This document shows positions 1-7,992 of a DNA stretch of 55,405 bases, in pieces. The stretch comes from Bacteriovoracaceae bacterium UBA4573. Its GTDB lineage: Bacteria; Bdellovibrionota; UBA1018; UBA923. Every line of letters starts with the position of its first letter. Position 1 is the stretch's first letter. Location of the stretch: assembly GCA_002387735.1 (NCBI GenBank), contig DGKJ01000051.1, positions 43,363 through 98,767 on the forward strand, written 5' to 3'. The notes below the pieces were generated by a model, which made no database searches, was not told the origin of the DNA, and was given only the letters and a program-made list of their open reading frames with translations. The position numbers were made by a program, and so were the translations under genes.

Positions 1-768
1 AGTAAAAATCGCAGCTCCTTTTTTTAATAGTTGGCTAGGATTTGAAAATTCGGCCATCGCGATCTGCGCAATTTCCTCATTGCCTACAAAAATTTTTCCG
101 TCGTCGGTGATGCGAAGTTTGGATCCGGAACTCATCGCTTCAGCTAAGTTAATGGGCTGCAGCCCGCCTGGTTGTGCTTGGTCCTGGGGCACAGCGCCTG
201 GGGCGTTCTGCTCTCCGCCACCCCAAGGCGGAAGCGCGCCACTAAACGGACTTGCAGCGGCTGGAGCTCTACCTACTTCTGCCTGAGCATCCGCTGTTTC
301 ACCGCCAGCTTCGGCGGCGGCGCCAGCTAGTGAGAGCACGCGGTAACCGTCGTTGGTCATTAACTGACCGTTACCGGCAATTTTAAAGTCACCGGCTCGG
401 GTAAAGGCGAGACCGTTTGGCGTTTGGACTGCGAAATACCCCGGGCCTTCTATAGCCAAGTCTAAGGGGCCGTTTGTTTGTCGGAAAGTTCCCTGCGAGT
501 GGTCCGTAACCACTGCGTCAACATTGACCATCGCATGCTCGCGGCCGTCATGATGGTAAAAGTCAGAGTCTCTAAAGATCGTTCGGGGAATATCGACATC
601 GGGCGACGGCGGCCTTTCGTGAATTGTCAGGTACTCTTTGAACGTAGGTTCATCTTTTTTAAAGCCCGCAGTATTTGCGTTAGCTAAGTTATTTGCAGCG
701 ATATCGATGGCCTGGCTTTGCGCCATGCTACCCGAAACCGAAGTCCATAATCCAGTAGGTGAACCCAT
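1..768 (-). CDS. flgF: Flagellar basal-body rod protein FlgF (3' end cut by window edge)
   Basis: Rod protein of the flagellar basal body, assembled in the periplasm between the MS ring and hook. The reading frame is open from ATG at 768 to the left edge (256 codons, no stop), so the C-terminus lies outside the window. Residues 16-41 carry the rod/hook N-terminal signature, including NNLANANTAGFKK. Residues around 105-140 give the typical core (LAIEGPGYFAVQTPNG, then FTRAGDFKIAGNGQL and DGYRVLS). After residue 150 there is an Ala/Pro/Gly-rich stretch of about 55 residues, before the family-like segment LRITDDGKIFVGNEE resumes. A GGGGGAAAG ribosome site lies 7 nt before the ATG. FlgG is the main alternative; the short N-terminal form and the DxxxRD region favour FlgF. 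Divergent from folD. Confidence 0.85.
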   Translation of the reverse strand, partial: MGSPTGLWTSVSGSMAQSQAIDIAANNLANANTAGFKKDEPTFKEYLTIHERPPSPDVDIPRTIFRDSDFYHHDGREHAMVNVDAVVTDHSQGTFRQTNGPLDLAIEGPGYFAVQTPNGLAFTRAGDFKIAGNGQLMTNDGYRVLSLAGAAAEAGGETADAQAEVGRAPAAASPFSGALPPWGGGEQNAPGAVPQDQAQPGGLQPINLAEAMSSGSKLRITDDGKIFVGNEEIAQIAMAEFSNPSQLLKKGAAIFT

Positions 769-951
769 GTGGTCGCTTTCCCCCAATCTCTAAGAAAGCA
801 AACTGTGGGCCGAGAGCAACCCGCTTCAGTATTTGTAATCGGTATTTTTGACCTCGATTGAAATGACTCATCTTTTTTATCGGTATCGAGCAAAAGTTTC
901 CTCATTTTCATGACAGAGCCCATCCCAATAAGTTCATAGATCTCACAAATT

Positions 952-1025
952 TTTGACGATACTTGGCATTTGCCGTCAATCCTCCAACGGTTCGCATAAA
1001 GATCAGCGGCACTGTTTGACGATAC
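952..1025. repeat. 11-bp direct repeat in the flgF-folD intergenic region
   Basis: The 281-bp gap between the divergent flgF and folD starts contains TTTGACGATAC twice, at 952-962 and 1015-1025, 63 bp apart. Each copy includes a TTGACG hexamer that could act as a -35 element toward folD, but I see no convincing -10 at 17 bp from either copy. They could equally be paired operator sites. Nothing else structured is visible in the gap. Confidence 0.4.
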
Positions 1026-1049
1026 AAAACCCCCTTGTTAGAAAGCCTT

Positions 1050-1910
1050 ATGCCCACTCAACTGCTCAAGGCGGCGCCAGTCACGGCTGCGCTTTACGAA
1101 GAGTTAAAAAGAAAAATATCCGGATTTAAAAATCAGCACGGCCGATCTCCGAAGCTTGTCACCGTTTTAGTTGGAGAGGACCCCGCAAGTCAGATCTATG
1201 TTTCGAAAAAAGGTTCCACGTGTCACGCCCTTGGAATGGCTCACGAGGACTTTAAGTTAAGCTCAAACATCTCCGAGGGCGAATTGCTGTTGCTTCTAGA
1301 TCGCCTAAATGCTGACGATTCGGTCGATGGCATTTTAGTTCAAAGTCCACTTCCCAAGCAGATTTCGAGTCAACGGGTTTATGACCACATTCGACCTGAT
1401 AAAGACGTCGACTGTTTTTCTGCTACCAACGTTGGTCTTTGTGCGCAAAATCGCGCATTACTACTACCCTGCACTCCGGCGGGCATCATGGAACTTCTGC
1501 GCTTTTATAAAATAGCCGTAGCTGGAAAAAACGCACTCGTTTTGGGTCGCTCGGATATCGTTGGAAAACCAATGGCCCTTTTGCTTCTGCACGCAGATGC
1601 TACCGTTACTGTGGCCCACTCGAAAACCTCCGATCTTGCCGAACATATCGCTAACTCTGACCTGGTCGTTTCAGCCATCGGGCGTAGAGGCGTGTTGACG
1701 GGGACGCTCCCCTGGAAATCTTCCTGCACAGTCATCGATGTCGGGATTCATCGCATTGCGGACGGCAGAGTTGTTGGAGACTGCGAATTTTCAGAAATTG
1801 AACAAAAGGTCGCCGCTATCACTCCGGTTCCGGGCGGTGTGGGCCCCATGACCATCGCATGGTTGATGGCCAACACTGTTAAGGCGGCCTATTTTCGCAA
1901 AGGAAACTGA
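1050..1910 (+). CDS. folD: Bifunctional methylenetetrahydrofolate dehydrogenase/cyclohydrolase FolD
   Basis: Cytoplasmic enzyme that interconverts 5,10-methylene-THF, 5,10-methenyl-THF and 10-formyl-THF using NADP. The 286-residue length is normal. Family motifs appear in order: PASQIYVSKKGSTC (substrate lysine region), GILVQSPLPKQ, the NADP loop GRSDIVGKPMA, and the C-terminal signature VPGGVGPMTIAWLMANT. I chose ATG 1050 over an upstream TTG at 1035 because the protein then begins at the usual distance from the first conserved block; neither has a strong ribosome site. The N-terminal DGK found in many FolDs is replaced by LLKAAP. It is the first gene of the gcv operon, with gcvT starting 1 nt after its stop, which fits use of the methylene-THF made by glycine cleavage. 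Confidence 0.93.
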   Translation: MPTQLLKAAPVTAALYEELKRKISGFKNQHGRSPKLVTVLVGEDPASQIYVSKKGSTCHALGMAHEDFKLSSNISEGELLLLLDRLNADDSVDGILVQSPLPKQISSQRVYDHIRPDKDVDCFSATNVGLCAQNRALLLPCTPAGIMELLRFYKIAVAGKNALVLGRSDIVGKPMALLLLHADATVTVAHSKTSDLAEHIANSDLVVSAIGRRGVLTGTLPWKSSCTVIDVGIHRIADGRVVGDCEFSEIEQKVAAITPVPGGVGPMTIAWLMANTVKAAYFRKGN

Positions 1911-1911
1911 A

Positions 1912-3021
1912 GTGAACACACCGAAATCGAATCAACTTAAACGGACTTCTTTATATGACGAACACGTTAGGCTTAACGGCAAAATCGTAGACTTCGCCGG
2001 CTGGGAAATGCCTGTGCAGTATACCGGCCTCGCTGATGAACACGACACCGTTCGCAATAAAGTTGGATTGTTCGATGTTTCTCATATGGGCGAAGTTCGA
2101 GTTCGAGGACGTGGTTCGCTCGAGTTTCTCAATAAATTACTCACCAACAACGTAGCAAAAATTCAGTTGGGTCAGGCTCAATACAACGTCATGTGTTATG
2201 AGGATGGCGGGTGTGTAGATGACCTCATTGTCCATAAAATGGGCGAAGAGGATTATTTCATCTGCGTAAATGCTTCAAACACCGAAAAAGACTTCGAATG
2301 GATGCGGCAACACGCTCCGGCGTCTTTATCTCTCGAAAATGTTTCTAGCGAATACACTCAAATTGCCATTCAGGGTCGGTTCGCAGCGGAAACTCTAGCC
2401 CCCCTCACCGACGCGAGTCTCGATTCGATTAAGTACTACTGGTTTCAGCAATCTTCGATTTTGGGTAAACCTGCCATAATTGCCAGGACTGGTTACACCG
2501 GAGAAGACGGGTTCGAAGTTTATATTCCCTGGGACCATGGTCCCAAGGTGTGGCAAACATTACTCGAAAGTGGCGCTGGCCGAGGAATTAAGCCGTGCGG
2601 ACTAGGCGCCCGTGATACCTTGCGTACAGAAATGAAGTTCGCACTTTATGGTCACGAAATCGAAAAAGATTTAAATCCCCTCGAAGCCGGGCTCGGTTGG
2701 GTGGTAAAACTTGAGAAGTCAGATTTTATTGGTGCCGGCGCGCTGCGGCGAATTCAAGAGACGGGCCCCAAACGCGCGTTGGTTGGCCTTAAAAGCCTAG
2801 AGCGCGGAATTCCCCGACAGGGTTATAAGGTAGAGCACAACGGTCGGGAAGTTGGACTGGTAACCTCGGGGACTATGTCACCTTCATTGCGCGTCGGAAT
2901 CGCGATTGCTTATGTAGAACGCGATTTATCTGCTGTCGGGACTACGCTTGATGTTGTAATAAGGGATCAAAAAGTACGGCATGAAATTGTAACAACGCCG
3001 TTCTACAAAAGACCCTATTGA
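1912..3021 (+). CDS. gcvT: Glycine cleavage system T protein (aminomethyltransferase)
   Basis: Takes the aminomethyl group from lipoyl-GcvH and transfers the carbon to tetrahydrofolate, releasing ammonia. It is 369 residues, the normal length, with the GcvT folate-binding fold: the N-terminal block FAGWEMPVQYTG, then VGLFDVSHMGEVRVRG, the central RTGYTGEDGFEVY, and GLGARDTLRTEMKFALYGHE followed by LGWVVKLEKSDFIG. It starts with GTG, one base after the folD stop and preceded by AAAGGA. The order folD-gcvT-gcvH-gcvPA-gcvPB on one strand with short gaps indicates a single transcript. The L protein (lipoamide dehydrogenase) is not in the window. Confidence 0.96.
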   Translation: MNTPKSNQLKRTSLYDEHVRLNGKIVDFAGWEMPVQYTGLADEHDTVRNKVGLFDVSHMGEVRVRGRGSLEFLNKLLTNNVAKIQLGQAQYNVMCYEDGGCVDDLIVHKMGEEDYFICVNASNTEKDFEWMRQHAPASLSLENVSSEYTQIAIQGRFAAETLAPLTDASLDSIKYYWFQQSSILGKPAIIARTGYTGEDGFEVYIPWDHGPKVWQTLLESGAGRGIKPCGLGARDTLRTEMKFALYGHEIEKDLNPLEAGLGWVVKLEKSDFIGAGALRRIQETGPKRALVGLKSLERGIPRQGYKVEHNGREVGLVTSGTMSPSLRVGIAIAYVERDLSAVGTTLDVVIRDQKVRHEIVTTPFYKRPY

Positions 3022-3045
3022 ATGCGATAGCAGGAGAATACGCCG

Positions 3046-3438
3046 ATGGAATTTCCCTCTGGCCTTTACTACACAAAAGATCATGAATGGGCAAAATGGG
3101 ACGAAAAGACCGGAACTGTCACAGTAGGCATTACCGATCATGCTCAAGATTCTCTTGGAGACATTGTCTATTTAGAGCTTCCTCAAAAAGGACGCTCCCT
3201 TAAAACGCACGAAACATTTGGCGTGGTCGAATCGATCAAGGCCGTCAGCGATCTCTATTCCCCCGTATCTGGGGAAGTGGTCGAGACTAACGCCAAAGCT
3301 GCAGAAGATCCGTCGGTTCTCAATCGCGCGGCCTACACAGATGGCTGGCTTATGCGCTTAAAAGTTGCCGACTCCGCTGCACTTTCCGGGCTCATGAGCT
3401 CCAAAGATTACGAAATATACGTAGCCTCTTTGAAATAA
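3046..3438 (+). CDS. gcvH: Glycine cleavage system H protein
   Basis: Lipoyl carrier that shuttles the aminomethyl group between the P, T and L proteins. The 130-residue sequence begins with the usual YYTKDHEWAKW segment and carries the lipoylation site in the block FGVVESIKAVSDLYSP, with the modified lysine at K65. A strong AGGAG lies 9 nt before the ATG. Downstream residues (SGEVVETN, DPSVLNRAAYTDGWLMRLK) are typical of the family. It sits between gcvT and gcvPA. Confidence 0.97.
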   Translation: MEFPSGLYYTKDHEWAKWDEKTGTVTVGITDHAQDSLGDIVYLELPQKGRSLKTHETFGVVESIKAVSDLYSPVSGEVVETNAKAAEDPSVLNRAAYTDGWLMRLKVADSAALSGLMSSKDYEIYVASLK

Positions 3439-3464
3439 CCACCTCCCCAATTTAGGAGTCGGTA

Positions 3465-4823
3465 ATGCGTTACATTCCAAACGGCGGCCAAATTGCAAAA
3501 GACATGTTGAAACGCATTGGTTTCAATAGTTTTGCCGAACTATTCGACACTCAGATTCCTCAAACTGCTCAATTCAAAGGCGACCTGCGAATTAAAGAAG
3601 GAATCTCTGAATTAGAAATTCGACGTTTGATGGGCGGGCTTGCTAATAAAAATCTTTCGAACCCCTCCAAGAATTTTTGCGGAGCTGGACTTTATTTTCA
3701 CTACATACCCAGTATCGTAGACAATTTAAGCACTCGGGCCGAGTTTTTAACTTCTTACACGCCGTACCAACCAGAAATCAGTCAAGGCACTTTACGCTAT
3801 ATTTTCGAATTCCAGTCATTTTTGACGTCAATTACCAAGATGGACGTCGCAAATGCTTCGATGTACGACGGTTCAACAGCCTTTGCCGAAGCTATTTTGA
3901 TGGCAAAAAGAATTATGCCCAAACGCAGAAAAGTTGCCATAGCTGCGTCTTTACACCCAGAGTATAGGCAAGTTGGCGTTACCTCGTCTGAACAGTTTGG
4001 GCTCGAGTACGTAACTATTCCGACAACTGTTGGCGGCGGGGTTGATCTCAACGCGATAGAGCAGTTTACCAAAGACCCTGAAGCTCTGGCCATTTGCGTT
4101 CAATCGCCAAATTTCTTTGGCATAGTAGAAGACGTTAAGAACATATCTAGGATTGTTAACCCGAGTGATTCAAGCATTGGTACCGACGGACCACTTTTGA
4201 TTGTGACAGTTGCGGAAGCCATGTCACTCGCACTTTATGAGCCTGCGCCAGCCGACATTATGTGTGGCGAAGTTCAAAGTTTTGGAAATTATCCAGCATT
4301 CGGCGGACCGGCCGTAGGTTTTTTTGCTACCAAGGAAAAATTTGTACGAAATATGCCCGGTCGAATTGTGGGCCAAACCTTAGACGGACAAGGAAAAACT
4401 TCTTTTTGCCTCACCTTGTCGACACGCGAACAACACATTCGTCGAGACAAAGCCACAAGCAATATTTGCACTAATCAAGGCTGGTGCGCGCTCAGATCAA
4501 CAATTTATCTCGCGACTATGGGAACGAAGGGCATTCGGGAAGCTGCCGAACAATCCTATTCGAATGCACATTACGCGTTCGAACTTTTAACTAAAACTCC
4601 GGGTATTCGCCGAGTTCACACAGACGACTTCTTTAATGAATTTGTCGTCGAAGTGAACGATTTGGATCGCCGATTTCAGGCAGCACTCAATTCCGGTCTG
4701 ATCCCTGGAGTTCGGCTTTCAAAATTTGGTGGATCACGCAATGAGCTCTTATTAGCATTCACCGAAGTTCATTCTCGATCCGACATTGAGTCGTTAGCTC
4801 TTGCTCTGAGAGGTTCAAATTAA
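3465..4823 (+). CDS. gcvPA: Glycine dehydrogenase (decarboxylating) subunit 1, GcvPA
   Basis: N-terminal half of the two-subunit P protein, which decarboxylates glycine with pyridoxal phosphate and passes the aminomethyl group to GcvH. It is 452 residues, the usual size for the split form found in many Gram-positives and some other bacteria. Recognisable blocks are YIPNGGQIAKDMLKRIG near the start, FCGAGLYFHYIPSIVDNL, YTPYQPEISQGTLRYIFEFQ, and NICTNQGWCALRSTIYLATMG. TAGGAG lies 6 nt before the ATG. gcvPB begins one base after its stop, consistent with translation of the two subunits in equal amounts. Confidence 0.95.
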   Translation: MRYIPNGGQIAKDMLKRIGFNSFAELFDTQIPQTAQFKGDLRIKEGISELEIRRLMGGLANKNLSNPSKNFCGAGLYFHYIPSIVDNLSTRAEFLTSYTPYQPEISQGTLRYIFEFQSFLTSITKMDVANASMYDGSTAFAEAILMAKRIMPKRRKVAIAASLHPEYRQVGVTSSEQFGLEYVTIPTTVGGGVDLNAIEQFTKDPEALAICVQSPNFFGIVEDVKNISRIVNPSDSSIGTDGPLLIVTVAEAMSLALYEPAPADIMCGEVQSFGNYPAFGGPAVGFFATKEKFVRNMPGRIVGQTLDGQGKTSFCLTLSTREQHIRRDKATSNICTNQGWCALRSTIYLATMGTKGIREAAEQSYSNAHYAFELLTKTPGIRRVHTDDFFNEFVVEVNDLDRRFQAALNSGLIPGVRLSKFGGSRNELLLAFTEVHSRSDIESLALALRGSN

Positions 4824-4824
4824 T

Positions 4825-6273
4825 ATGGCCATCACTCACGAAGAAGGCTCTCTCTTTGACATTCACCACCCTGATAAGTCAGCTTACAAACTTCCTCCGT
4901 TAGAAGTGCCGAGTAAAAAGCCCACTAAACATTTGCGAGAATCGACGCTTGGATTGCCACAGGTGAGCGAAATGGATGTCGTCCGCCATTATACTCGCCT
5001 ATCAAACATGAATTACAGTATCGACGCGGGCATGTACCCCCTCGGGTCTTGCACAATGAAATACAACCCTAAAATCAACGATGAAATTTCAATGCTCGAC
5101 GGGTTTAAAAATATTCATCCGTATCAGCCTCTCGAAACAGCAGCGGGTGCCATTGAAGTGATGGGTCGACTTCAAGATTTGTTGGCGGAAGTTACGGGTT
5201 TACCTGCTGTGTCTTTACAGCCGGCTGCGGGTGCACACGGTGAGTTTACTGGCGTAAAGGTAATGCGGGCCTACTTAAAAGAAAACGGTGGCGTTCGTCG
5301 GAAAATGCTTATTCCAGATACCGCTCACGGTACAAATCCTGCCACTTCCACACTTTGCCAATACGAAGTAGTACGCGTGCCTAACGGTCCGAATGGGTAT
5401 ATTGAAGCTTCAGATGTTGAACGGTTAATGGACCGCGATACGGCCGGCATCATGGTTACCAATCCAAACACACTTGGCTTATTCGAAAAAAACATTGTCG
5501 AAATCTGTAAAGTTGTTCATGCCCAAGGCGGTCTTGTTTATTGCGACGGTGCAAATTTTAATGCGGTCATGGGTTGGTCGCGACCGGGTGATCTTGGAAT
5601 AGACGTCATGCACCTGAACCTGCATAAAACTTTTTCTACGCCCCACGGTGGCGGGGGCCCTGGGGCTGGGCCGATTTGCGCGGTCGAAAAATTACGCCCC
5701 TATTTGCCTTCGCCGCAAGTAGTACAAAAGGACGGGGCTTACGCGCTAGAATATAATCTACCAAAGACGATCGGTCGCGTACGAATGGCATACGGAAATT
5801 TTTTAGTTTTAGTGCGTGCGCTAGTTTACGGATTAACTCTGGGTCGCGACGGCCTCAAGGAAGCGTCGACCATTGCCGTAGTAAACGCCAATTACATTTT
5901 GAATTTGTTAAAGGCAGATTATCATTTGCCGTTCGGGCCAACCTGCCTTCATGAGTGTGTGTTTTCAGATAAAAATCAAAATGAATTTGGCGTCAAAACA
6001 ATGGAGATTGCAAAAAGGCTGATGGATTATGGTTTTCATCCACCAACAGTTTATTTTCCATTAGTGGTGCCCGGCGCAATCATGATTGAGCCCACTGAAA
6101 CTGAGCCTCTGCATGAAATCGATCGCTTTATTTCTGCTATGAGGGCGATAGCTCAAGAAGCCAAACTCAATCCGGAAAAAGTAAGAACTGCTCCACATAC
6201 CGTTTTTGTTAAGCGGGTCGATGAGACTGTGGCAGCAAAAAAACTCATTCTTCGCAATAATTCCACGATTTAG
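4825..6273 (+). CDS. gcvPB: Glycine dehydrogenase (decarboxylating) subunit 2, GcvPB
   Basis: Catalytic PLP-bearing half of the split P protein. It is 482 residues, the normal length. The Schiff-base lysine is K268 in HLNLHKTFSTPHGGGGPG. Other family blocks are YPLGSCTMKYNPKIN, LQPAAGAHGEFTG, and IPDTAHGTNPATS. It starts one nucleotide after gcvPA. A short gene of unknown function follows after 13 nt and is probably read through from the same promoter. Confidence 0.96.
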   Translation: MAITHEEGSLFDIHHPDKSAYKLPPLEVPSKKPTKHLRESTLGLPQVSEMDVVRHYTRLSNMNYSIDAGMYPLGSCTMKYNPKINDEISMLDGFKNIHPYQPLETAAGAIEVMGRLQDLLAEVTGLPAVSLQPAAGAHGEFTGVKVMRAYLKENGGVRRKMLIPDTAHGTNPATSTLCQYEVVRVPNGPNGYIEASDVERLMDRDTAGIMVTNPNTLGLFEKNIVEICKVVHAQGGLVYCDGANFNAVMGWSRPGDLGIDVMHLNLHKTFSTPHGGGGPGAGPICAVEKLRPYLPSPQVVQKDGAYALEYNLPKTIGRVRMAYGNFLVLVRALVYGLTLGRDGLKEASTIAVVNANYILNLLKADYHLPFGPTCLHECVFSDKNQNEFGVKTMEIAKRLMDYGFHPPTVYFPLVVPGAIMIEPTETEPLHEIDRFISAMRAIAQEAKLNPEKVRTAPHTVFVKRVDETVAAKKLILRNNSTI

Positions 6274-6286
6274 CTTTTGGAAAATC

Positions 6287-6565
6287 ATGAATTTTGATCA
6301 CACCGCAAGGCTTTTCCATACGGCGTTAGTTGCTACTAAGGCGACAAAGGCAGCAAACTATTCAGAGCAACTGACTGAATTGGTTCGGACGCCTGCTTTC
6401 GTAAGTATTTTGAAAAGTGTTCAGAATCTTGCCCACGAATTGGGCATCACGGAAGAACAGGCGGCGGAACGAATTATTGTCGCCTTTAGAGCGATCGATT
6501 CGGTGTGGTCTGAGTATCTCTGCAAAGAGGGTATCGAGTCTCTAAAATCTCATTTGTCACAGTAG
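6287..6565 (+). CDS. Hypothetical protein, 92 residues, last gene of the gcv operon
   Basis: I do not recognise this small, predicted all-helical cytoplasmic protein. It has no signal peptide, membrane segment or metal-binding cluster. The start is ATG 6287 with a weak TTGGAAA just upstream; an open frame continues upstream into gcvPB but reads as overlap. The C-terminal half (ELGITEEQAAERIIVAFRAI) is helical and acidic. It begins 13 nt after gcvPB and ends one base from the convergent TonB-family gene, with no hairpin terminator between them. A role in glycine metabolism is possible only by position. Confidence 0.6.
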   Translation: MNFDHTARLFHTALVATKATKAANYSEQLTELVRTPAFVSILKSVQNLAHELGITEEQAAERIIVAFRAIDSVWSEYLCKEGIESLKSHLSQ

Positions 6566-6566
6566 A

Positions 6567-7412
6567 TCAGGTGCGTAGTACGAATTCCCATTCGACTGTG
6601 ACCGCGCCATTGTTTGCTTCGAGCATGCCACGTGGTGGATTTGGAAACGGTCCCGCCTTATTGAACGCGTCGATCGCTGCTTGATCTAATTCCAGTAGGC
6701 CGGACGTATCTCTTACTTCAATTTTAGTAATCGTACCTTCTTTATCGAGGTGAACCATTAGGCGAGTGGAGTGTTCTTTGTCGGAGGCCAAAGTTCGGCC
6801 TTTGGCGAAGAACTTTTTAAGGCGCGACCTGAGATTGGGCTCCCAAAACTGTTCTAACTGCTGACGAACTCGTTGGTAGTATGAGTAGTAGACATATTCT
6901 CGGGTGTTAAGAAGCGTTTGCGCACCCTGCTCTGCATTTCGTACATAGTCACTCGACGCAGAGCCCGGAGCAAGGTGGCCAAGGGGCGCGAGATTGGGTT
7001 TCATTCCAAGTTTTTTTAAGGTTAATCCGTCGGTATTTTTCGCGATCTGATCGCTTTGTTTGGCACTGCGACTTTGGGTCGGTGCCGAAACGTAGGCGCC
7101 AGTTTTTTCAGCTCGTGTTTGCTTTCGAACACGTTGCGTCTGTTGGCCCAAAAAGGCCTTTGAGTCTGGAGTGTCGGTTTTCTCTACCAGGTCCGTATCC
7201 ACTATTTGACGACTTTTGGCGTCTTTCGGAAGCTCTACAAATGAAATTTCTACAAGTTCCTTGAGCGGCTCTTTTTTCGAAATTAGATTCAATTCATCGC
7301 GGTAAATAAATATTAAAAAAGCGAAAATATGTAGCGCTAGCGACGCGCCAATGTATTTAATTTCACGTTTGGAATTCGTGTTCGATAAATTTTGTGACTT
7401 CCTATCACTCAT
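6567..7412 (-). CDS. TonB-family energy transducer protein
   Basis: Inner-membrane protein with a short cytoplasmic N-terminus, one membrane helix at about residues 19-37 (IGASLALHIFAFLIFIY), a long charged periplasmic linker, and a TonB C-terminal domain over roughly the last 80 residues. That domain includes RLMVHLDKEGTITKIEVRD, LDQAAIDAFNKAGPFPNPP and the terminal VTVEWEFVLRT. TonB proteins couple the ExbBD proton channel to outer-membrane transporters; related proteins serve gliding or predation machineries in some bacteria. ATG 7412 (281 aa) is preferred over a GTG three codons upstream because AAAGG lies 10 nt before it but only 2 nt before the GTG. No exbB or exbD is nearby. Confidence 0.82.
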   Translation of the reverse strand: MSDRKSQNLSNTNSKREIKYIGASLALHIFAFLIFIYRDELNLISKKEPLKELVEISFVELPKDAKSRQIVDTDLVEKTDTPDSKAFLGQQTQRVRKQTRAEKTGAYVSAPTQSRSAKQSDQIAKNTDGLTLKKLGMKPNLAPLGHLAPGSASSDYVRNAEQGAQTLLNTREYVYYSYYQRVRQQLEQFWEPNLRSRLKKFFAKGRTLASDKEHSTRLMVHLDKEGTITKIEVRDTSGLLELDQAAIDAFNKAGPFPNPPRGMLEANNGAVTVEWEFVLRT

Positions 7413-7674
7413 GGACCACACACCTTTGTGGCAGTGAAACGACCATACAAACGCATCGTAATTTCGGGCAACTGTCTTGATGGGTACGAATTTCCCATCC
7501 CATGGAACTGGAACCGAAAGGTGGACTTTATATGTCTGTTATTTAGACCCTTGATGAGCCTCTTGTGAAGAAACGGCCGAGGAGTCGGGCAAGATTGAAG
7601 GTGCCGTATCCTCGCAACTCAATGATGAACTAATTTTTTTGGAACTACTAGGAGAATTCGAATACAAACGTAGC
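7413..7674. other. Divergent intergenic region between the TonB-family gene and the receiver-domain gene
   Basis: This 262-bp gap must hold promoters for both flanking genes. It also contains a 44-codon frame from GTG 7434 to TGA 7566-7568 (plus strand). The frame of the downstream receiver gene becomes open at 7558, so the two frames overlap by about 10 nt. This is the pattern expected if a single longer gene had been frameshifted, but the 44-residue product matches nothing I know. I cannot place either promoter with confidence. Confidence 0.3.
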
Positions 7675-7992
7675 ATGCAATTGCATTGTGTTTTAATTGA
7701 CGACGATCCGCTGGTTCATATGACTTGGAAGGCTTTTGCAAAAAGGAGCGGCAAAAATGTCGCTATTTTCCACGATTTAGCTGGATTTGAAACCATAGCC
7801 CCCGATTTACCAAAAGACACGCCCATTTACGTAGACAGCGCCTTGGCTGCCAACGTTAGAGGCGAGGAACTCGCTCTGGGTCTATATAATCGCGGATTTA
7901 CAAATTTGTATCTTTGCACAGGCTACGATCCATCGGACTTTCCTCCGATGCACTGGATTCGCGCCATCGTAGGTAAAGAGCCAAATTTTTAG
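7675..7992 (+). CDS. Orphan receiver-like domain, resembling the C-terminus of hybrid histidine kinases
   Basis: A 105-residue protein consisting of one receiver domain and no output domain. It shows the acidic cluster D9-D10-D11, a candidate phospho-acceptor D54 in TPIYVDSALA, T82 in CTGYDPSDFPP, and K101 in IVGKEPNF. From memory, this pattern (IY-DS, TGY-P--F, GKEP-F) matches the receiver at the end of some Bdellovibrio hybrid kinases rather than CheY. ATG 7675 has only a distant GGAG (20 nt). An in-frame TTG at 7639 would add 12 residues, and the frame stays open back to 7558, so the true start is uncertain. It abuts the convergent PBP1A gene with no gap. It may be a free phospho-sink or a remnant of a kinase. 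Confidence 0.6.
   Translation: MQLHCVLIDDDPLVHMTWKAFAKRSGKNVAIFHDLAGFETIAPDLPKDTPIYVDSALAANVRGEELALGLYNRGFTNLYLCTGYDPSDFPPMHWIRAIVGKEPNF

Noticed and set aside
769..1049. Possible glycine riboswitch ahead of the folD-gcv operon
   Set aside because: I see no paired aptamer stems or conserved glycine-aptamer core in the 281-bp region; only an 11-bp direct repeat is visible.
1212..1227. parS-like GGTTCCACGTGTCACG in folD
   Set aside because: Only the left half matches; the right arm is not palindromic. It is also the conserved coding stretch for G-S-T-C-H.
7434..7568. 44-codon plus-strand ORF as an independent gene
   Set aside because: No ribosome site, no recognisable features, and it lies where promoters are expected. 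Kept only as a possible frameshift remnant.
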